Source: a virus
Length of the DNA stretch: 43,716 nucleotides
Virus record (IMG/VR): IMGVR_UViG_3300020439_000015
Location: 1 to 43,716 of that record
Direction: 5' to 3' (one strand)
Part shown: positions 15,297 through 23,601 of the stretch, piece by piece
Layout of the letters: each line of letters opens with the position of its first letter
Position numbering within the stretch: position 1 is the first letter of the stretch
The notes under the pieces: model-generated
What the model was told of the DNA's origin: nothing
Seen by the model: the letters and a program-made list of their open reading frames with translations, nothing else
Databases searched by the model: none
Translations under genes and position numbers: made by a program

Positions 15297-16282
15297 CCTA
15301 TAGATTTACCATTTACATCTACTAGAATATCTTCTTTAGATAATCCATGATTTAATGTATCCTTAGTTGTTATTTGTCCTAAAAATCCACCAAATTCAAA
15401 GATATCATGATACTCTTCAGCAAGATGTTGTTTTATCCAATGAATTGTAGATTCATATTTTTTTAACCAAGCTTTTCTTTGATTTTTAATTCTTGCTGGG
15501 TCAACATTTAAAATAAACCCAAAGATTTGAATAGGCACTTGATACTTATCATATAAGTCAACCATTTGTTTTATTTTTGTACCAAAGTCACCATCTGACC
15601 TTGCAAAACCAATCTGCCCTAAATCAAGAACATATCCTTGAGAAGGAAAATCATTTTCTTCTAGAATTTGATTTGCAATAGTTTGGTCAATGTCTTTAAT
15701 AAAATCATAAGAAGAAAAACTTTTTCTAAACTTTTTAAAGATTGCAGTTCTTTGTGCTGGTGATTTAGAAGGTGATATTTTCTTTAAGAATTCTTTAAGA
15801 TAAACATCATCACTTCTTTCACAACATCCTTCATAAACAAGTTTTTTCAAAGCCTGTGCATAATCTCTGTCATCATTGTCTTCTGCAATATCATGATACT
15901 CATTTGCAAGTATTTCATGTGCAATAGATTCTGCTGGATTATCATACTGAACTACATCGACAATTACTTTAGGTTGATTTAGTTCTTCATAACATTGTCT
16001 TCTATTAAAGCCTGATTTTAAATATAGCTTATTATCCAGACCCAATTCACAAACCATTACTGGTTTAGTGTAATCATATCTATTTGATATTGAGTCTTTT
16101 AATTTGATTACATTAGTTCTTACAGTATCAAATACACGAGGTTGTAAAGAATTACCATCTTTATCCTTGTATATAATATCTGAAAGTTTTACTAATCTTC
16201 TATCGATGTATTGCACACCGACACCATAGTTGGGTTTGAAACCCTTCTTAGACCTTTCGAGGTCAAATTGTATATTTCTCAT
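15293..16282 (-). CDS. ParB-like nuclease-fold protein
   Basis: This 329-residue protein has an N-terminal ParB/Srx-like region: residues 25-105 include KLSDIIYKD, TKPVMVCELGLDNKLYLKSG and FNRRQCYEEL, the usual place of the G-x-R/H-R motif. A helical middle (HEILANEYHDIAEDNDDRDYAQALKKL) recalls ParB helix-turn-helix regions. Some ParB-fold proteins use CTP, ATP or DNA as substrate. It overlaps the kinase gene by four bases and follows the TET-like gene, so it likely belongs to the DNA-modification cassette. Exact activity unknown. AGGAAA precedes the ATG. Confidence 0.6.
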   Translation of the reverse strand: MRNIQFDLERSKKGFKPNYGVGVQYIDRRLVKLSDIIYKDKDGNSLQPRVFDTVRTNVIKLKDSISNRYDYTKPVMVCELGLDNKLYLKSGFNRRQCYEELNQPKVIVDVVQYDNPAESIAHEILANEYHDIAEDNDDRDYAQALKKLVYEGCCERSDDVYLKEFLKKISPSKSPAQRTAIFKKFRKSFSSYDFIKDIDQTIANQILEENDFPSQGYVLDLGQIGFARSDGDFGTKIKQMVDLYDKYQVPIQIFGFILNVDPARIKNQRKAWLKKYESTIHWIKQHLAEEYHDIFEFGGFLGQITTKDTLNHGLSKEDILVDVNGKSIG

Positions 16283-16375
16283 TTGTATTTCCTCATACTA
16301 GAAATGTTTATAATATGTTTAAAAATGTTCTCGTCTAATTGCGTTAGTTTAATTCTTAAACTCCAATAAAAGTAT

Positions 16376-17380
16376 TTAGGAAAGAAAAGATTCTAAACTT
16401 CCCTTTTCTTCATACTTACTTGCATGTGGCCCAATAGGTTTTTCTGATTTACCAGCTTGTCCTTTAGTTGCTACATGTTCATCACAATATGCAACACATG
16501 ACAATCTGACTCCATCACCTGTTATTGGAGTAACCCCATGCAATTCATTTGAGTCTGCAATTAAAACATCACCATCGTCAGCTTCAATTGCAATCCCATA
16601 TCTTGGGAAACATAGATATGCACCCCCAAAATTACCGATTCGAAAAACACACATTGTGGTTAGTCCGAATTCTAAATCCTTTCCATCAAGATGTGCAGAC
16701 ATCTTTGCAGTGCCTTCACTTGAGTATCTATTTGCAGATAAAGCTGTAATTGGAGCTCCACCTATTTGATATTGTTTTTCAATACATTCATCTGCAAAGT
16801 TTCTTTGTAGTTTCCATACTTCTGGAACACCTTTCTTTAATGCTTTTTCATTTTCAATTGCAATATTTTTTAGTATTTCATACTTAGGTTTGTTTGCTTT
16901 CTTTTCCATCCAACCACTTGCACCAATCATTCCAGTGAATCTACCTCTTTTATATCCTATTAGTACAGAATGTATTGCATTTGCAGATGCAATTCTATTA
17001 AACTCACCATTCTTTTTAAGTGGGTAATATGAGTTTGGTGTCCTTAAGACATAATCTTTACCTTCTATCAATCCTCGTTTTTTCATTTCCTCTGGGTCAA
17101 TAGGCCCAGCTGCATTTGCTCTCATGGTTGATACATCATCTATAGAATATAGAGTATCTTTTACTTGTTGATATGTATCACCAGTATATGCATTCTTTAC
17201 AATACATGCAAGAATAGGTTTATCAAATAATGAACCACTTGGTTTATATACTTTTATGATATCATCTTTAACTCCAATAGAAGATACAACAGTATCGTAA
17301 GAGGTTTCATCCAACCACTTACCATTCCATTTATCGAATGTTTCTTTAAATCCTAAGTCTTTGTTTGCAGTGATTTCCAT
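16376..17380 (-). CDS. TET/JBP-like 2OG-Fe(II) dioxygenase (candidate 5-methylcytosine hydroxylase)
   Basis: This 334-residue protein has a C-terminal double-stranded beta-helix. The iron ligands are visible as H230-x-D232 (SAHLDGKD) and H281 (SNELHGVTP), with the 2OG-binding arginine R292 (VRLSCVAYC). The large N-terminal region and the spacing resemble the TET/JBP branch rather than AlkB or prolyl hydroxylases. Phage TET enzymes oxidise 5mC in DNA to 5hmC. The gene overlaps the C5-cytosine methyltransferase by 28 bases and would act on its product. A 95-base gap with no clear feature separates it from the ParB-like gene. Confidence 0.78.
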   Translation of the reverse strand: MEITANKDLGFKETFDKWNGKWLDETSYDTVVSSIGVKDDIIKVYKPSGSLFDKPILACIVKNAYTGDTYQQVKDTLYSIDDVSTMRANAAGPIDPEEMKKRGLIEGKDYVLRTPNSYYPLKKNGEFNRIASANAIHSVLIGYKRGRFTGMIGASGWMEKKANKPKYEILKNIAIENEKALKKGVPEVWKLQRNFADECIEKQYQIGGAPITALSANRYSSEGTAKMSAHLDGKDLEFGLTTMCVFRIGNFGGAYLCFPRYGIAIEADDGDVLIADSNELHGVTPITGDGVRLSCVAYCDEHVATKGQAGKSEKPIGPHASKYEEKGSLESFLS

Positions 17381-18618
17381 GGTTCTAAGATTTGTTTCTT
17401 TATCTCCTCTACTATGTAGTACAACTGTAATGGTGCAACCATTAATCCTATTCTTGCACCTTTATCGTTGTAATCTCCTGTCATCTTATAATCATTTGGT
17501 AATGTCATAAGTCTGACCATTTCTTTTGGTGTGTATATTCTCTTACCACTGTAATGAAAATGATTACCACCCATAAACTTTGGTTGACATCCTTGTTCAG
17601 TTAAAGAATGTGCTGGAAGATGTTTTGGAACAATTCTTGACATGTAATAAGAATGTTTTTCATCTTCTGGTTTTAAATGACCATTTTTAATTTGTTCTTG
17701 AAACCAAGGTTTAACAATATCATCACCTATTGATATATAAGGTCTGTTACCCATTTGGTCTTTAACACCATCTAATCCTTTACATGGCCCACAATGTTTC
17801 AAATCTGGGTCTGGATGTTTTTCAAATCCATTTACCCAATGTGATTTTGATGATTCGTTCATTGCATTTACAAGATATTCTGCATCTTTAATGTTTTCTT
17901 CATCATCTATCAAGTCATCTATGGCTTCACCTATTGATACTCTTCGACTTGTTGGTTCTGGAAACAAACCACTAAGACACATAAAGGGTAATCCAATTGC
18001 ATCTAATACATCATCCCTAACTGCAATAATAAAAACCCTTTCTCTTTTTTGTGGTACTCCATGTTCGTGTCCTTTAGTAATTTTCCATGTTACTGAGTAT
18101 CCTATCTTTTCAAAGTCTACAATCATTTTGTTAAGATGGTCTCTTGCATAATCCATTGATAGACCTTTTACATTTTCACATACGATAACTTTAGGCATCA
18201 TTTCTTCTGCAATTCGTATTTGTTCCCATGTGAGGTCTTCAATGTTTTGTTGTTTCATTCCATATGCAACTTTTTCTTGATTCCACCCTTCTCTTTTGGA
18301 GCCTGCCATAGAGAAAGGTGGACAAGGTGGTGAACCATCTAAAATGTCTAATTCATATTTTTGAATACCTGTCATTTCCATTATACTTTTACCAGTGACT
18401 TCTTTAATATCTTTACATTCATGCACTGTATTAGGAAAATTTGCAAGATAAGTATCAACATGTATTTGTTGAAACTCATTCATATACTTTACATCACCGC
18501 CTGCAAGTTTATATGCACACGATGAACCACCACCGCCTGCAAAAAAAGTAATGTAATCAAACTCTTTTCTTGCAGAGTTTTTATGTAAATCATCTAATGT
18601 GTATTGAAAATAACTCAT
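17353..18618 (-). CDS. C5-cytosine DNA methyltransferase
   Basis: This 421-residue enzyme should transfer methyl from SAM to cytosine C5. Motif I is FAGGGGSS (residues 26-33), motif IV SPPCPPFS with the catalytic Cys, motif VI ENVKG, motif VIII QKRERVF, then a target-recognition region and a degenerate motif X (IGLMVAPLQLYYIVEEI) lacking the usual GNS. No restriction enzyme is nearby. Coupled to the overlapping TET-like gene downstream, it probably starts a hypermodification path rather than restriction protection. It shares a four-base overlap with the oxygenase-like gene upstream. Confidence 0.93.
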   Translation of the reverse strand: MSYFQYTLDDLHKNSARKEFDYITFFAGGGGSSCAYKLAGGDVKYMNEFQQIHVDTYLANFPNTVHECKDIKEVTGKSIMEMTGIQKYELDILDGSPPCPPFSMAGSKREGWNQEKVAYGMKQQNIEDLTWEQIRIAEEMMPKVIVCENVKGLSMDYARDHLNKMIVDFEKIGYSVTWKITKGHEHGVPQKRERVFIIAVRDDVLDAIGLPFMCLSGLFPEPTSRRVSIGEAIDDLIDDEENIKDAEYLVNAMNESSKSHWVNGFEKHPDPDLKHCGPCKGLDGVKDQMGNRPYISIGDDIVKPWFQEQIKNGHLKPEDEKHSYYMSRIVPKHLPAHSLTEQGCQPKFMGGNHFHYSGKRIYTPKEMVRLMTLPNDYKMTGDYNDKGARIGLMVAPLQLYYIVEEIKKQILEPWKSLQTKT

Positions 18619-19382
18619 CTTTCATTCATCCATAAATCTGGAAATGGTATTGCTTGATACATTTCTCCTTCAAGTCCCCATTGAAATTCTATATGTTTTT
18701 GTTCAGAAAAATAAATAGATTCTGGAAAAATATCAAATGCAACTGTTACTCTAGGTTTGTCTTTTATCCATGGAGACGATGCATGTTCAAATCCACTTGC
18801 AGAGTATATTAACATATCATCGTAGTCTTGATGCACCACCCACTCATTCTCTGGTTGTTCTGGCCCTATTCTATAGGAAGTTGTAGATGGTTCTACATTT
18901 GCACAATAGAATCCATGGTAGATATGTGGATGCATATCTTCAATATGTTTATGAAAAGGTATATGGTCGTATCCTTTATCGTCTTTTCTTTTTGTATAAA
19001 CATTAAACCATCCATGTATGTAATATGATTCACCAGCTTCTCTTACTTGAGGATTATTATAAAAAAATCGATTTAGTTTCCAATAGATATCTGCAAATGG
19101 TCTTAACCCAAATGTAAAAGGATTATAGGTATTATAATTTTGTCCTTTTTTTGTATCTAATTCAAATTGATGCTCTATTTCTTCTTTAGATAAATCTGCA
19201 CCTTCTTTAGATGCACGAACATATGCACGAAGATTATTACTAAATTGATTTGGTGTTGCAATCCCATCTTCATCATGTGCAAAGTATGGATGATTTTCAT
19301 TTTCAATACACCAATTAGTAATAAACTTATGGTCTATTCCACAATTTTTTTGTATAAAAAAATCAGAACTCTTTAGTTCCAC
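18615..19382 (-). CDS. 2OG-Fe(II) oxygenase-like (cupin-fold) protein
   Basis: This 255-residue protein contains WFNVYTKRKDDKGYDH..FHKHIEDMHPHIYHGFYC and later LIYSASGFEHASSPW with RVTVAFDIFPE. This H-x-E/H ... H ... R layout matches the putative 2OG-Fe(II) oxygenase family found in marine phages (PF13759 type). The gene sits between gp44 and the methyltransferase and overlaps both neighbours, so it may act in the same DNA-modification path or on an unrelated small molecule. Confidence 0.6.
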   Translation of the reverse strand: MELKSSDFFIQKNCGIDHKFITNWCIENENHPYFAHDEDGIATPNQFSNNLRAYVRASKEGADLSKEEIEHQFELDTKKGQNYNTYNPFTFGLRPFADIYWKLNRFFYNNPQVREAGESYYIHGWFNVYTKRKDDKGYDHIPFHKHIEDMHPHIYHGFYCANVEPSTTSYRIGPEQPENEWVVHQDYDDMLIYSASGFEHASSPWIKDKPRVTVAFDIFPESIYFSEQKHIEFQWGLEGEMYQAIPFPDLWMNER

Positions 19383-19560
19383 TTCTATCCTCGTATTCTA
19401 GTTTAACAATTACTTCATCGTTTTTTCTGACACCTTGATTATAGAGGTGTGTATACATTTCATTTGCACCTTTTCGTATTCCATTATATTCTCCCCATGA
19501 GTATATAGCAAAAAACGAAATGCAAAGAAATATAAATGTAATAGTTATTTCCATCGACAC
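19363..19560 (-). CDS. small membrane protein, 65 aa
   Basis: An N-terminal membrane segment (ITITFIFLCISFFAIYSW) is followed by a charged tail (VIVKLEYEDRSG). It overlaps the end of gp44 by 16 bases and the next gene by 20. Unknown function; it is the first gene of the inserted cassette. Confidence 0.6.
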   Translation of the reverse strand: MSMEITITFIFLCISFFAIYSWGEYNGIRKGANEMYTHLYNQGVRKNDEVIVKLEYEDRSGTKEF

Positions 19561-20477
19561 TCCATCATTAATTCAGTTAGACAAGCAACGATATTCACTT
19601 CTTGGTCAACTACAAATGCAGACTTATAACTGTAATCTGCAATGATAATTACAGCCTGTGGTATACTCTGTGGTTCTAATACATCATAAAGTGTATCGTA
19701 AATCTTTCTAAATAATTTTACTGGGTCGTTGTCGATATTGGTTGCAACCCATTTTCTCATATCTGTAAATCTTTTTGTTTTGATATGACCAAGTAATTCT
19801 TGGAGACTTTCTTCTGCAATATTAGATAGTATTCCTACATCTATTTTACCACTTACTGCATATCTTTGTAGTTCATTAATGGTTCTACGAAAGTCTGGAA
19901 AATATTTCATAACTAATTCTTGTAGAACTTCATTATTATATTCCACACCTTCATCATCAAGAATCAACATAAGTCTTGCAAGAAATACAGATGCAAGTCT
20001 TGGTCTTTCCTTTGGTGGTATCTTAAAGTCAATAACAGTGCATCTTGAATGCAAAGGTGCAATCAATCTGTTTTTATAATTACATGTAAAGATAAATCTA
20101 CAATTCTTATGAAACTCTTCTATGAATCCACGAAGAGCTGGTTGAGTTGATTGTGGATTAAGATAGTCAGCCTCATCAAGAATAACTACTTTGTTTCCAC
20201 CACCAAGTGAAACTGTAGATGCAAAGTTTTTGATTTTGGTTCTTAGAACATCAATACCACTTTCCTCAGAACCATTGATTAGGATATAATCACAATTGTG
20301 CATTTCACATAATGCTTTTGCAATTGTAGTCTTACCTGTACCTGCTGTACCAGTAAGAATCATGTTTGGTATTTCGTCTTTGATATCAAAGAAAGTTTGT
20401 TTGATATCAGCTGGAAGGACACAATCCTCTATTGTTTTTGGTCGATACTTTTCAACCCATAAGAAATCTTCATTCAT
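19545..20477 (-). CDS. 44: clamp loader large subunit, AAA+ ATPase (T4 gp44)
   Basis: This 310-residue RFC-like ATPase has the opening WVEKYRPKTIEDCVLP, Walker A GTAGTGKTT (near residue 43), Walker B VVILDEADYL and the SRC arginine-finger motif (LHSRCTVIDF). It loads gp45 onto primer ends with gp62. GAGGTG precedes the ATG. A 122-base gap to gp45 (20478-20599) contains no gene that I can see. Confidence 0.96.
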   Translation of the reverse strand: MNEDFLWVEKYRPKTIEDCVLPADIKQTFFDIKDEIPNMILTGTAGTGKTTIAKALCEMHNCDYILINGSEESGIDVLRTKIKNFASTVSLGGGNKVVILDEADYLNPQSTQPALRGFIEEFHKNCRFIFTCNYKNRLIAPLHSRCTVIDFKIPPKERPRLASVFLARLMLILDDEGVEYNNEVLQELVMKYFPDFRRTINELQRYAVSGKIDVGILSNIAEESLQELLGHIKTKRFTDMRKWVATNIDNDPVKLFRKIYDTLYDVLEPQSIPQAVIIIADYSYKSAFVVDQEVNIVACLTELMMECRWK

Positions 20478-20599
20478 TCACACACCTCATTATAAAAAGA
20501 TAACTCATAATCCCACCATTATGAATCGAGTCCAACCCCAAGAGAGAGAACAGTTGAACACCCTCAGATACCAATGTCTAGCACCTACAAAAGTATTTA

Positions 20600-21271
20600 T
20601 CACGAACCGAATGTTGAATCTGGTTCTAGTGCAATAAAATATTCAAGTCCTTTGTTCTTTGCGATGAATTGTGATAAACCTTTAGATGATACTTTAACAG
20701 TGTATTCATCTTTTACCACTTTAATGTTTTCCATTTTAAAGTTCATTGAATATGTTTGTCCATCACCATCCATGATTACTTCACTGAATTGATTAGTTGA
20801 TGGATTCTTTTTATCTCTAACAGATAATGATACTACAGTCCCATTACTTTCCAATACTAAGTCTGGAAGAGATAACACTGCACTTGCTTTTTGCAACTTA
20901 GTTAACAAGTTAGTATCCAAATCAAAAACTACTTCTGGGTTAGGCATAGTAATATCTTTTTCTGGTGGTGCAATAATCATTGATGCATCTGCATAATTAT
21001 ATGTTGCACTTGCACCATTACCACTAATGTTTACAGATTTTTCACCAAAGTCAAACTCTGCATCATTACCTAACAATGAAATAGTTGCAAGAAACTCTGG
21101 TAAATCATATACAGAAAACTCACTTGTAAAGTTATCTGATATCGTTGCTTTACCAAAGATATTTTTCATCGGTGAAATCGTTTTGATTTCACTTCCTTGT
21201 TGTACTGTAATACCATTATTGATACTACTAAAGTTTTGTAAAACTTCTAAAGTACTTTCACTTATTTTCAT
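20600..21271 (-). CDS. 45: DNA polymerase sliding clamp (T4 gp45)
   Basis: This 223-residue protein is close to T4 gp45 (228). It opens MKISESTLEVLQNFSSINNG like gp45 and has DDF-type beta domain motifs (FDLDTNLLTKLQKASAVLSL). It forms the trimeric ring that tethers gp43. In T4 it also activates late transcription through gp55 and gp33, both relevant here because late boxes abound. AGGAG precedes the ATG. Confidence 0.93.
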   Translation of the reverse strand: MKISESTLEVLQNFSSINNGITVQQGSEIKTISPMKNIFGKATISDNFTSEFSVYDLPEFLATISLLGNDAEFDFGEKSVNISGNGASATYNYADASMIIAPPEKDITMPNPEVVFDLDTNLLTKLQKASAVLSLPDLVLESNGTVVSLSVRDKKNPSTNQFSEVIMDGDGQTYSMNFKMENIKVVKDEYTVKVSSKGLSQFIAKNKGLEYFIALEPDSTFGS

Positions 21272-21280
21272 AATTTACTC

Positions 21281-21589
21281 CTATAAGGCTGCTCTTTTGT
21301 CCACTTCTAAATCATGCACATAAAGAGCAAATAGTGCATAGTGTAAAACTTTCATGAGGTCAGCACGATTATGTCCTTGTTTCTTTCCATATCTCTGTGC
21401 ATACTTAAGAATGTTTCCAATACAGAAACCTTCTCCATGACCACCATCTATAATAAATTCTGTTGCTTGGTATTGATTTTGTGAATAATGTTGGTCATAT
21501 GTTTTATTCACATATTCAATTAATTGTGCGATATACTCGTCTTCATTGTATTTGTAATCAATGCATTTTAAATTTCTTTTCTCACTCAT
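21281..21589 (-). CDS. DUF3310 protein
   Basis: This 102-residue protein carries the DUF3310 pattern: HYSQNQYQATEFI, then FCIGNILKYAQRYGKKQG and a helix DLMKVLHYALFAL. DUF3310 proteins are common in phages; one relative is the T7 gp1.7 nucleotide kinase, but activity cannot be assumed here. There is no SD. A TATAAT box lies six bases before the ATG, predicting a leaderless message that also reads gp45. Confidence 0.82.
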   Translation of the reverse strand: MSEKRNLKCIDYKYNEDEYIAQLIEYVNKTYDQHYSQNQYQATEFIIDGGHGEGFCIGNILKYAQRYGKKQGHNRADLMKVLHYALFALYVHDLEVDKRAAL

Positions 21590-21595
21590 ATTACT

Positions 21596-21623
21596 ATTAT
21601 ATTACAGAACTTGTATTTGTCAA
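21596..21623 (-). promoter_or_regulatory. sigma70-type promoter fused to the DUF3310 start codon
   Basis: TTGACA (21623-21618), 16 bases and TATAAT (21601-21596) are followed by AGTAAT and the ATG at 21589. Initiation seven bases past the -10 box falls on the A of the ATG. It would serve DUF3310, gp45 and perhaps gp44. Confidence 0.72.
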
Positions 21624-21775
21624 CCAAACTTAGCTCCACTGTTAACATCATCTTTCTTTTTCTCTCGAAAAGTAAAGAACCTTTTAAATCCACCACTTAA
21701 TCCCCAAACAGTAAATAGATAAACTAAAGTTAGTATACCTATTATTTGTAAGATTGCTTCAATCCATTCTACCAT
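21620..21775 (-). CDS. small membrane protein, 51 aa
   Basis: This short gene encodes MVEWIEAILQIIGILTLVYL, then FTVWGLSGGFKRFFTFREKKK: one membrane segment and a basic tail. It overlaps the stop of the preceding gene by seven bases (coupled start), and its own stop overlaps the -35 box of the DUF3310 promoter. Confidence 0.65.
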   Translation of the reverse strand: MVEWIEAILQIIGILTLVYLFTVWGLSGGFKRFFTFREKKKDDVNSGAKFG

Positions 21776-22071
21776 TTGTCTAAGTTAACTCCTCTAGTAT
21801 TGAATGTCCCTAGTGTTCTACATTCTCTATAATCAAATGGAACACTTACACTAAATGGGTCTGATATTCCAGTACCAACCCACTCAGCAGTATTATAAAT
21901 TGTAGATGGGTTTACATGGTCTAAATATTTGTCAACCCACATATCATTCTTTTCACACCAGTCTTCAATCTCTTCATATGTTCCATATACAAGTGTACCC
22001 ATTTTGTATTCACTACCATCTGCATGAAGTACCCTTGCAATTTCTTGATGTGTTATACAGTTTGATGTCAT
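21769..22071 (-). CDS. hypothetical protein, 100 aa
   Basis: This 100-residue soluble protein (GTLVYGTYEEIEDWCEKND, EWVGTGISDPFSVSVPFDYR) is of unknown family. It overlaps the SleB-like hydrolase by four bases upstream and the 51-aa gene downstream, so it is part of a tight operon. Confidence 0.6.
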   Translation of the reverse strand: MTSNCITHQEIARVLHADGSEYKMGTLVYGTYEEIEDWCEKNDMWVDKYLDHVNPSTIYNTAEWVGTGISDPFSVSVPFDYRECRTLGTFNTRGVNLDKW

Positions 22072-22604
22072 TTGTAAAATATGTGTTCGTTAATTATTAC
22101 AGTTTCATTTAGTGAATCTGCCCAGTATGGATTTACATATATCGAATGATAATGTGTTGCACCCTCTGTAATGTCTCCATATGCACCTTGTAAGATATCC
22201 CTTGCAAGAGTTAAACATTGTACCCAAGTTTTTGAATCCTCTGGGTCGTCTGACTTACCATCACAAAACCAACTAAACTGACACTGATTTCTGATAGGCA
22301 TCATATTACCTTTCCAATTCTCTCTCCATTTTGCTTGATAAACTACACCACAAATTGACTCTGGGTAGTTCATGTGTTGAGTCCTATTAATAACTACTTG
22401 GGAAACTGCAATCTTACCAGCCTTTGGTTGATTACCAGCTTCAAAGTACATGTTCTGTGCAAGACAATATGCATCGTTATTCTCATCATATGCAAACACT
22501 TTGTTAATAAAAAATGATGCAATTATAACTAACATCATCAATCCTATATGAAGTGGAACAAACCACTTAGATTCACTTGACCAAATTCTCTTTTTCATAT
22601 CCAC
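22068..22604 (-). CDS. SleB/CwlJ-type cell wall hydrolase
   Basis: This 178-residue protein has an N-terminal signal anchor (IGLMMLVIIASFFINKVFA) and a Hydrolase_2 domain: AQNMYFEAGNQPKAGKIAVS with the catalytic Glu, VVINRTQHMNYPESIC, CQFSW and a C-terminal EGATHYHSIYVNPYWA. SleB-like enzymes cleave peptidoglycan glycan strands. It is separate from the T4-type lysozyme at 3543-3992, so it may help entry, local wall opening or lysis. Marine T4-like phages often carry one. Confidence 0.9.
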   Translation of the reverse strand: MDMKKRIWSSESKWFVPLHIGLMMLVIIASFFINKVFAYDENNDAYCLAQNMYFEAGNQPKAGKIAVSQVVINRTQHMNYPESICGVVYQAKWRENWKGNMMPIRNQCQFSWFCDGKSDDPEDSKTWVQCLTLARDILQGAYGDITEGATHYHSIYVNPYWADSLNETVIINEHIFYK

Positions 22605-22822
22605 GAATACCCCATATTTAATAAATCTTTTTGTTCTTCGATTGCTTTATCAATATCTATTTTTTTAACAGATATCATTGCACCATTAGTATTAGTCACT
22701 TCAACATAATCATCTTCAATATTAAAAGTTACTGAATGACCTTCATTATGAAGTGTTCCTTTAAACACCATGTTTGGATGTTCTCTACATTTTAATGTTT
22801 CATGGAATTGTTTTTTATTCAT
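22595..22822 (-). CDS. hypothetical protein, 75 aa
   Basis: This 75-residue, beta-rich protein (NMVFKGTLHNEGHSVTFNI, DYVEVTNTNGAMISVKK) overlaps the hydrolase by 10 bases. GGAG lies before the ATG, just downstream of a long hairpin at 22842-22915. No family recognised. Confidence 0.6.
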   Translation of the reverse strand: MNKKQFHETLKCREHPNMVFKGTLHNEGHSVTFNIEDDYVEVTNTNGAMISVKKIDIDKAIEEQKDLLNMGYSWI

Positions 22823-22841
22823 AATTACTCCAAAAACTGGT

Positions 22842-22915
22842 GGGATGGAGAACAGTTATACAAACAAAAGCTGTAATAAAAGTGTTCTTTTTTGTAATGG
22901 TCGTTCTCCTGTCCC
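22842..22915 (-). other. structured leader element (long hairpin)
   Basis: GGGATGGAGAAC on the plus strand (22842-22853) pairs with GTTCTCCTGTCCC (22903-22915), giving an 11-bp stem with one small internal loop and a loop of about 50 bases. On the minus-strand transcript it lies between the 71-aa and 75-aa genes, just upstream of the 75-aa ribosome site. There is no U-run, so it is not a simple terminator. It may be an RNA-processing or stability element or a small ncRNA. Confidence 0.45.
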
Positions 22916-22926
22916 ATACCCGAGCC

Positions 22927-23142
22927 TTAGCCCCTATTATTAAAATAATTTCTTATTATGTAAACTCTAGTATATGCAACTAAAGTAATAATACCTGTAA
23001 CAACTGTACCGATTAAAAAAGTATTACTCCATGCAAATACATCTATAAAAAGAAACAACAAAAATACATTAAGAGGGTAGTTTACAATTAAACCAGTTCC
23101 TACTGTAGTTGCAGTTTCTTTGTGAATTTCTTTGTTAATCAT
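22927..23142 (-). CDS. membrane protein, two TM segments, 71 aa
   Basis: Two membrane segments (VFLLFLFIDVFAW and LIGTVVTGIITLVAYTRVY) are preceded by a conserved-looking N-terminus (KETATTVGTGLIVNYPLN). Similar small membrane proteins are frequent in marine T4-like phages; function unknown. Confidence 0.65.
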   Translation of the reverse strand: MINKEIHKETATTVGTGLIVNYPLNVFLLFLFIDVFAWSNTFLIGTVVTGIITLVAYTRVYIIRNYFNNRG

Positions 23143-23423
23143 GCTGTTCCTTTTTGATATGCATCAATTAAATCGTCACCAGTTTTTCTAATTCCAAAGG
23201 TGCAAATTTCTTTACCATTCCTTTCCCTAACAATGAGTCCACTGTTATATTCTGTATCAGTAACATATCCATTCTTTAGAATGTCTGCTTTTGACTCAGC
23301 AGTTTCATAATACATAGATGTTATTGAATGTGTATGAACAGATTTAATACCATCTGCCCACTCTTCTGCTTCTAATAAGACTTTTTGTCTTTGCACCCTA
23401 TAATCATATTCACCCATTATCAA
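23139..23423 (-). CDS. hypothetical protein, 94 aa
   Basis: This 94-residue soluble protein (VQRQKVLLEAEEWADGIKSV, GLIVRERNGKEICTFGIRK) has a second ATG two codons in. It overlaps both neighbours by 4-14 bases. No family recognised. Confidence 0.6.
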   Translation of the reverse strand: MIMGEYDYRVQRQKVLLEAEEWADGIKSVHTHSITSMYYETAESKADILKNGYVTDTEYNSGLIVRERNGKEICTFGIRKTGDDLIDAYQKGTA

Positions 23424-23601
23424 AACTCCTTATCCTTGCTGGGATAACTTTATTCCAATTACAATCATCACAAACTCTATCGTTGATATCTTCAAGAATT
23501 GGTTGTGGATTATTTCCATGACCCTCATATGACCCTGTGCATAAAGCACAAGGTCGAGGAGAACTAGATGACTCTAGTGAGGTCTTAGATTGTAAAGTCA
23601 T
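23410..23601 (-). CDS. small zinc-ribbon-like protein, 63 aa
   Basis: This 63-residue protein has two cysteine pairs, CALC and CDDC, about 25 residues apart, a typical zinc-knuckle spacing. A Ser-rich N-terminus (TSLESSSSPRP) precedes them. It overlaps the end of the CobS-like gene by 17 bases and might be an adaptor for it, which is speculation. Confidence 0.5.
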   Translation of the reverse strand: MTLQSKTSLESSSSPRPCALCTGSYEGHGNNPQPILEDINDRVCDDCNWNKVIPARIRSFDNG

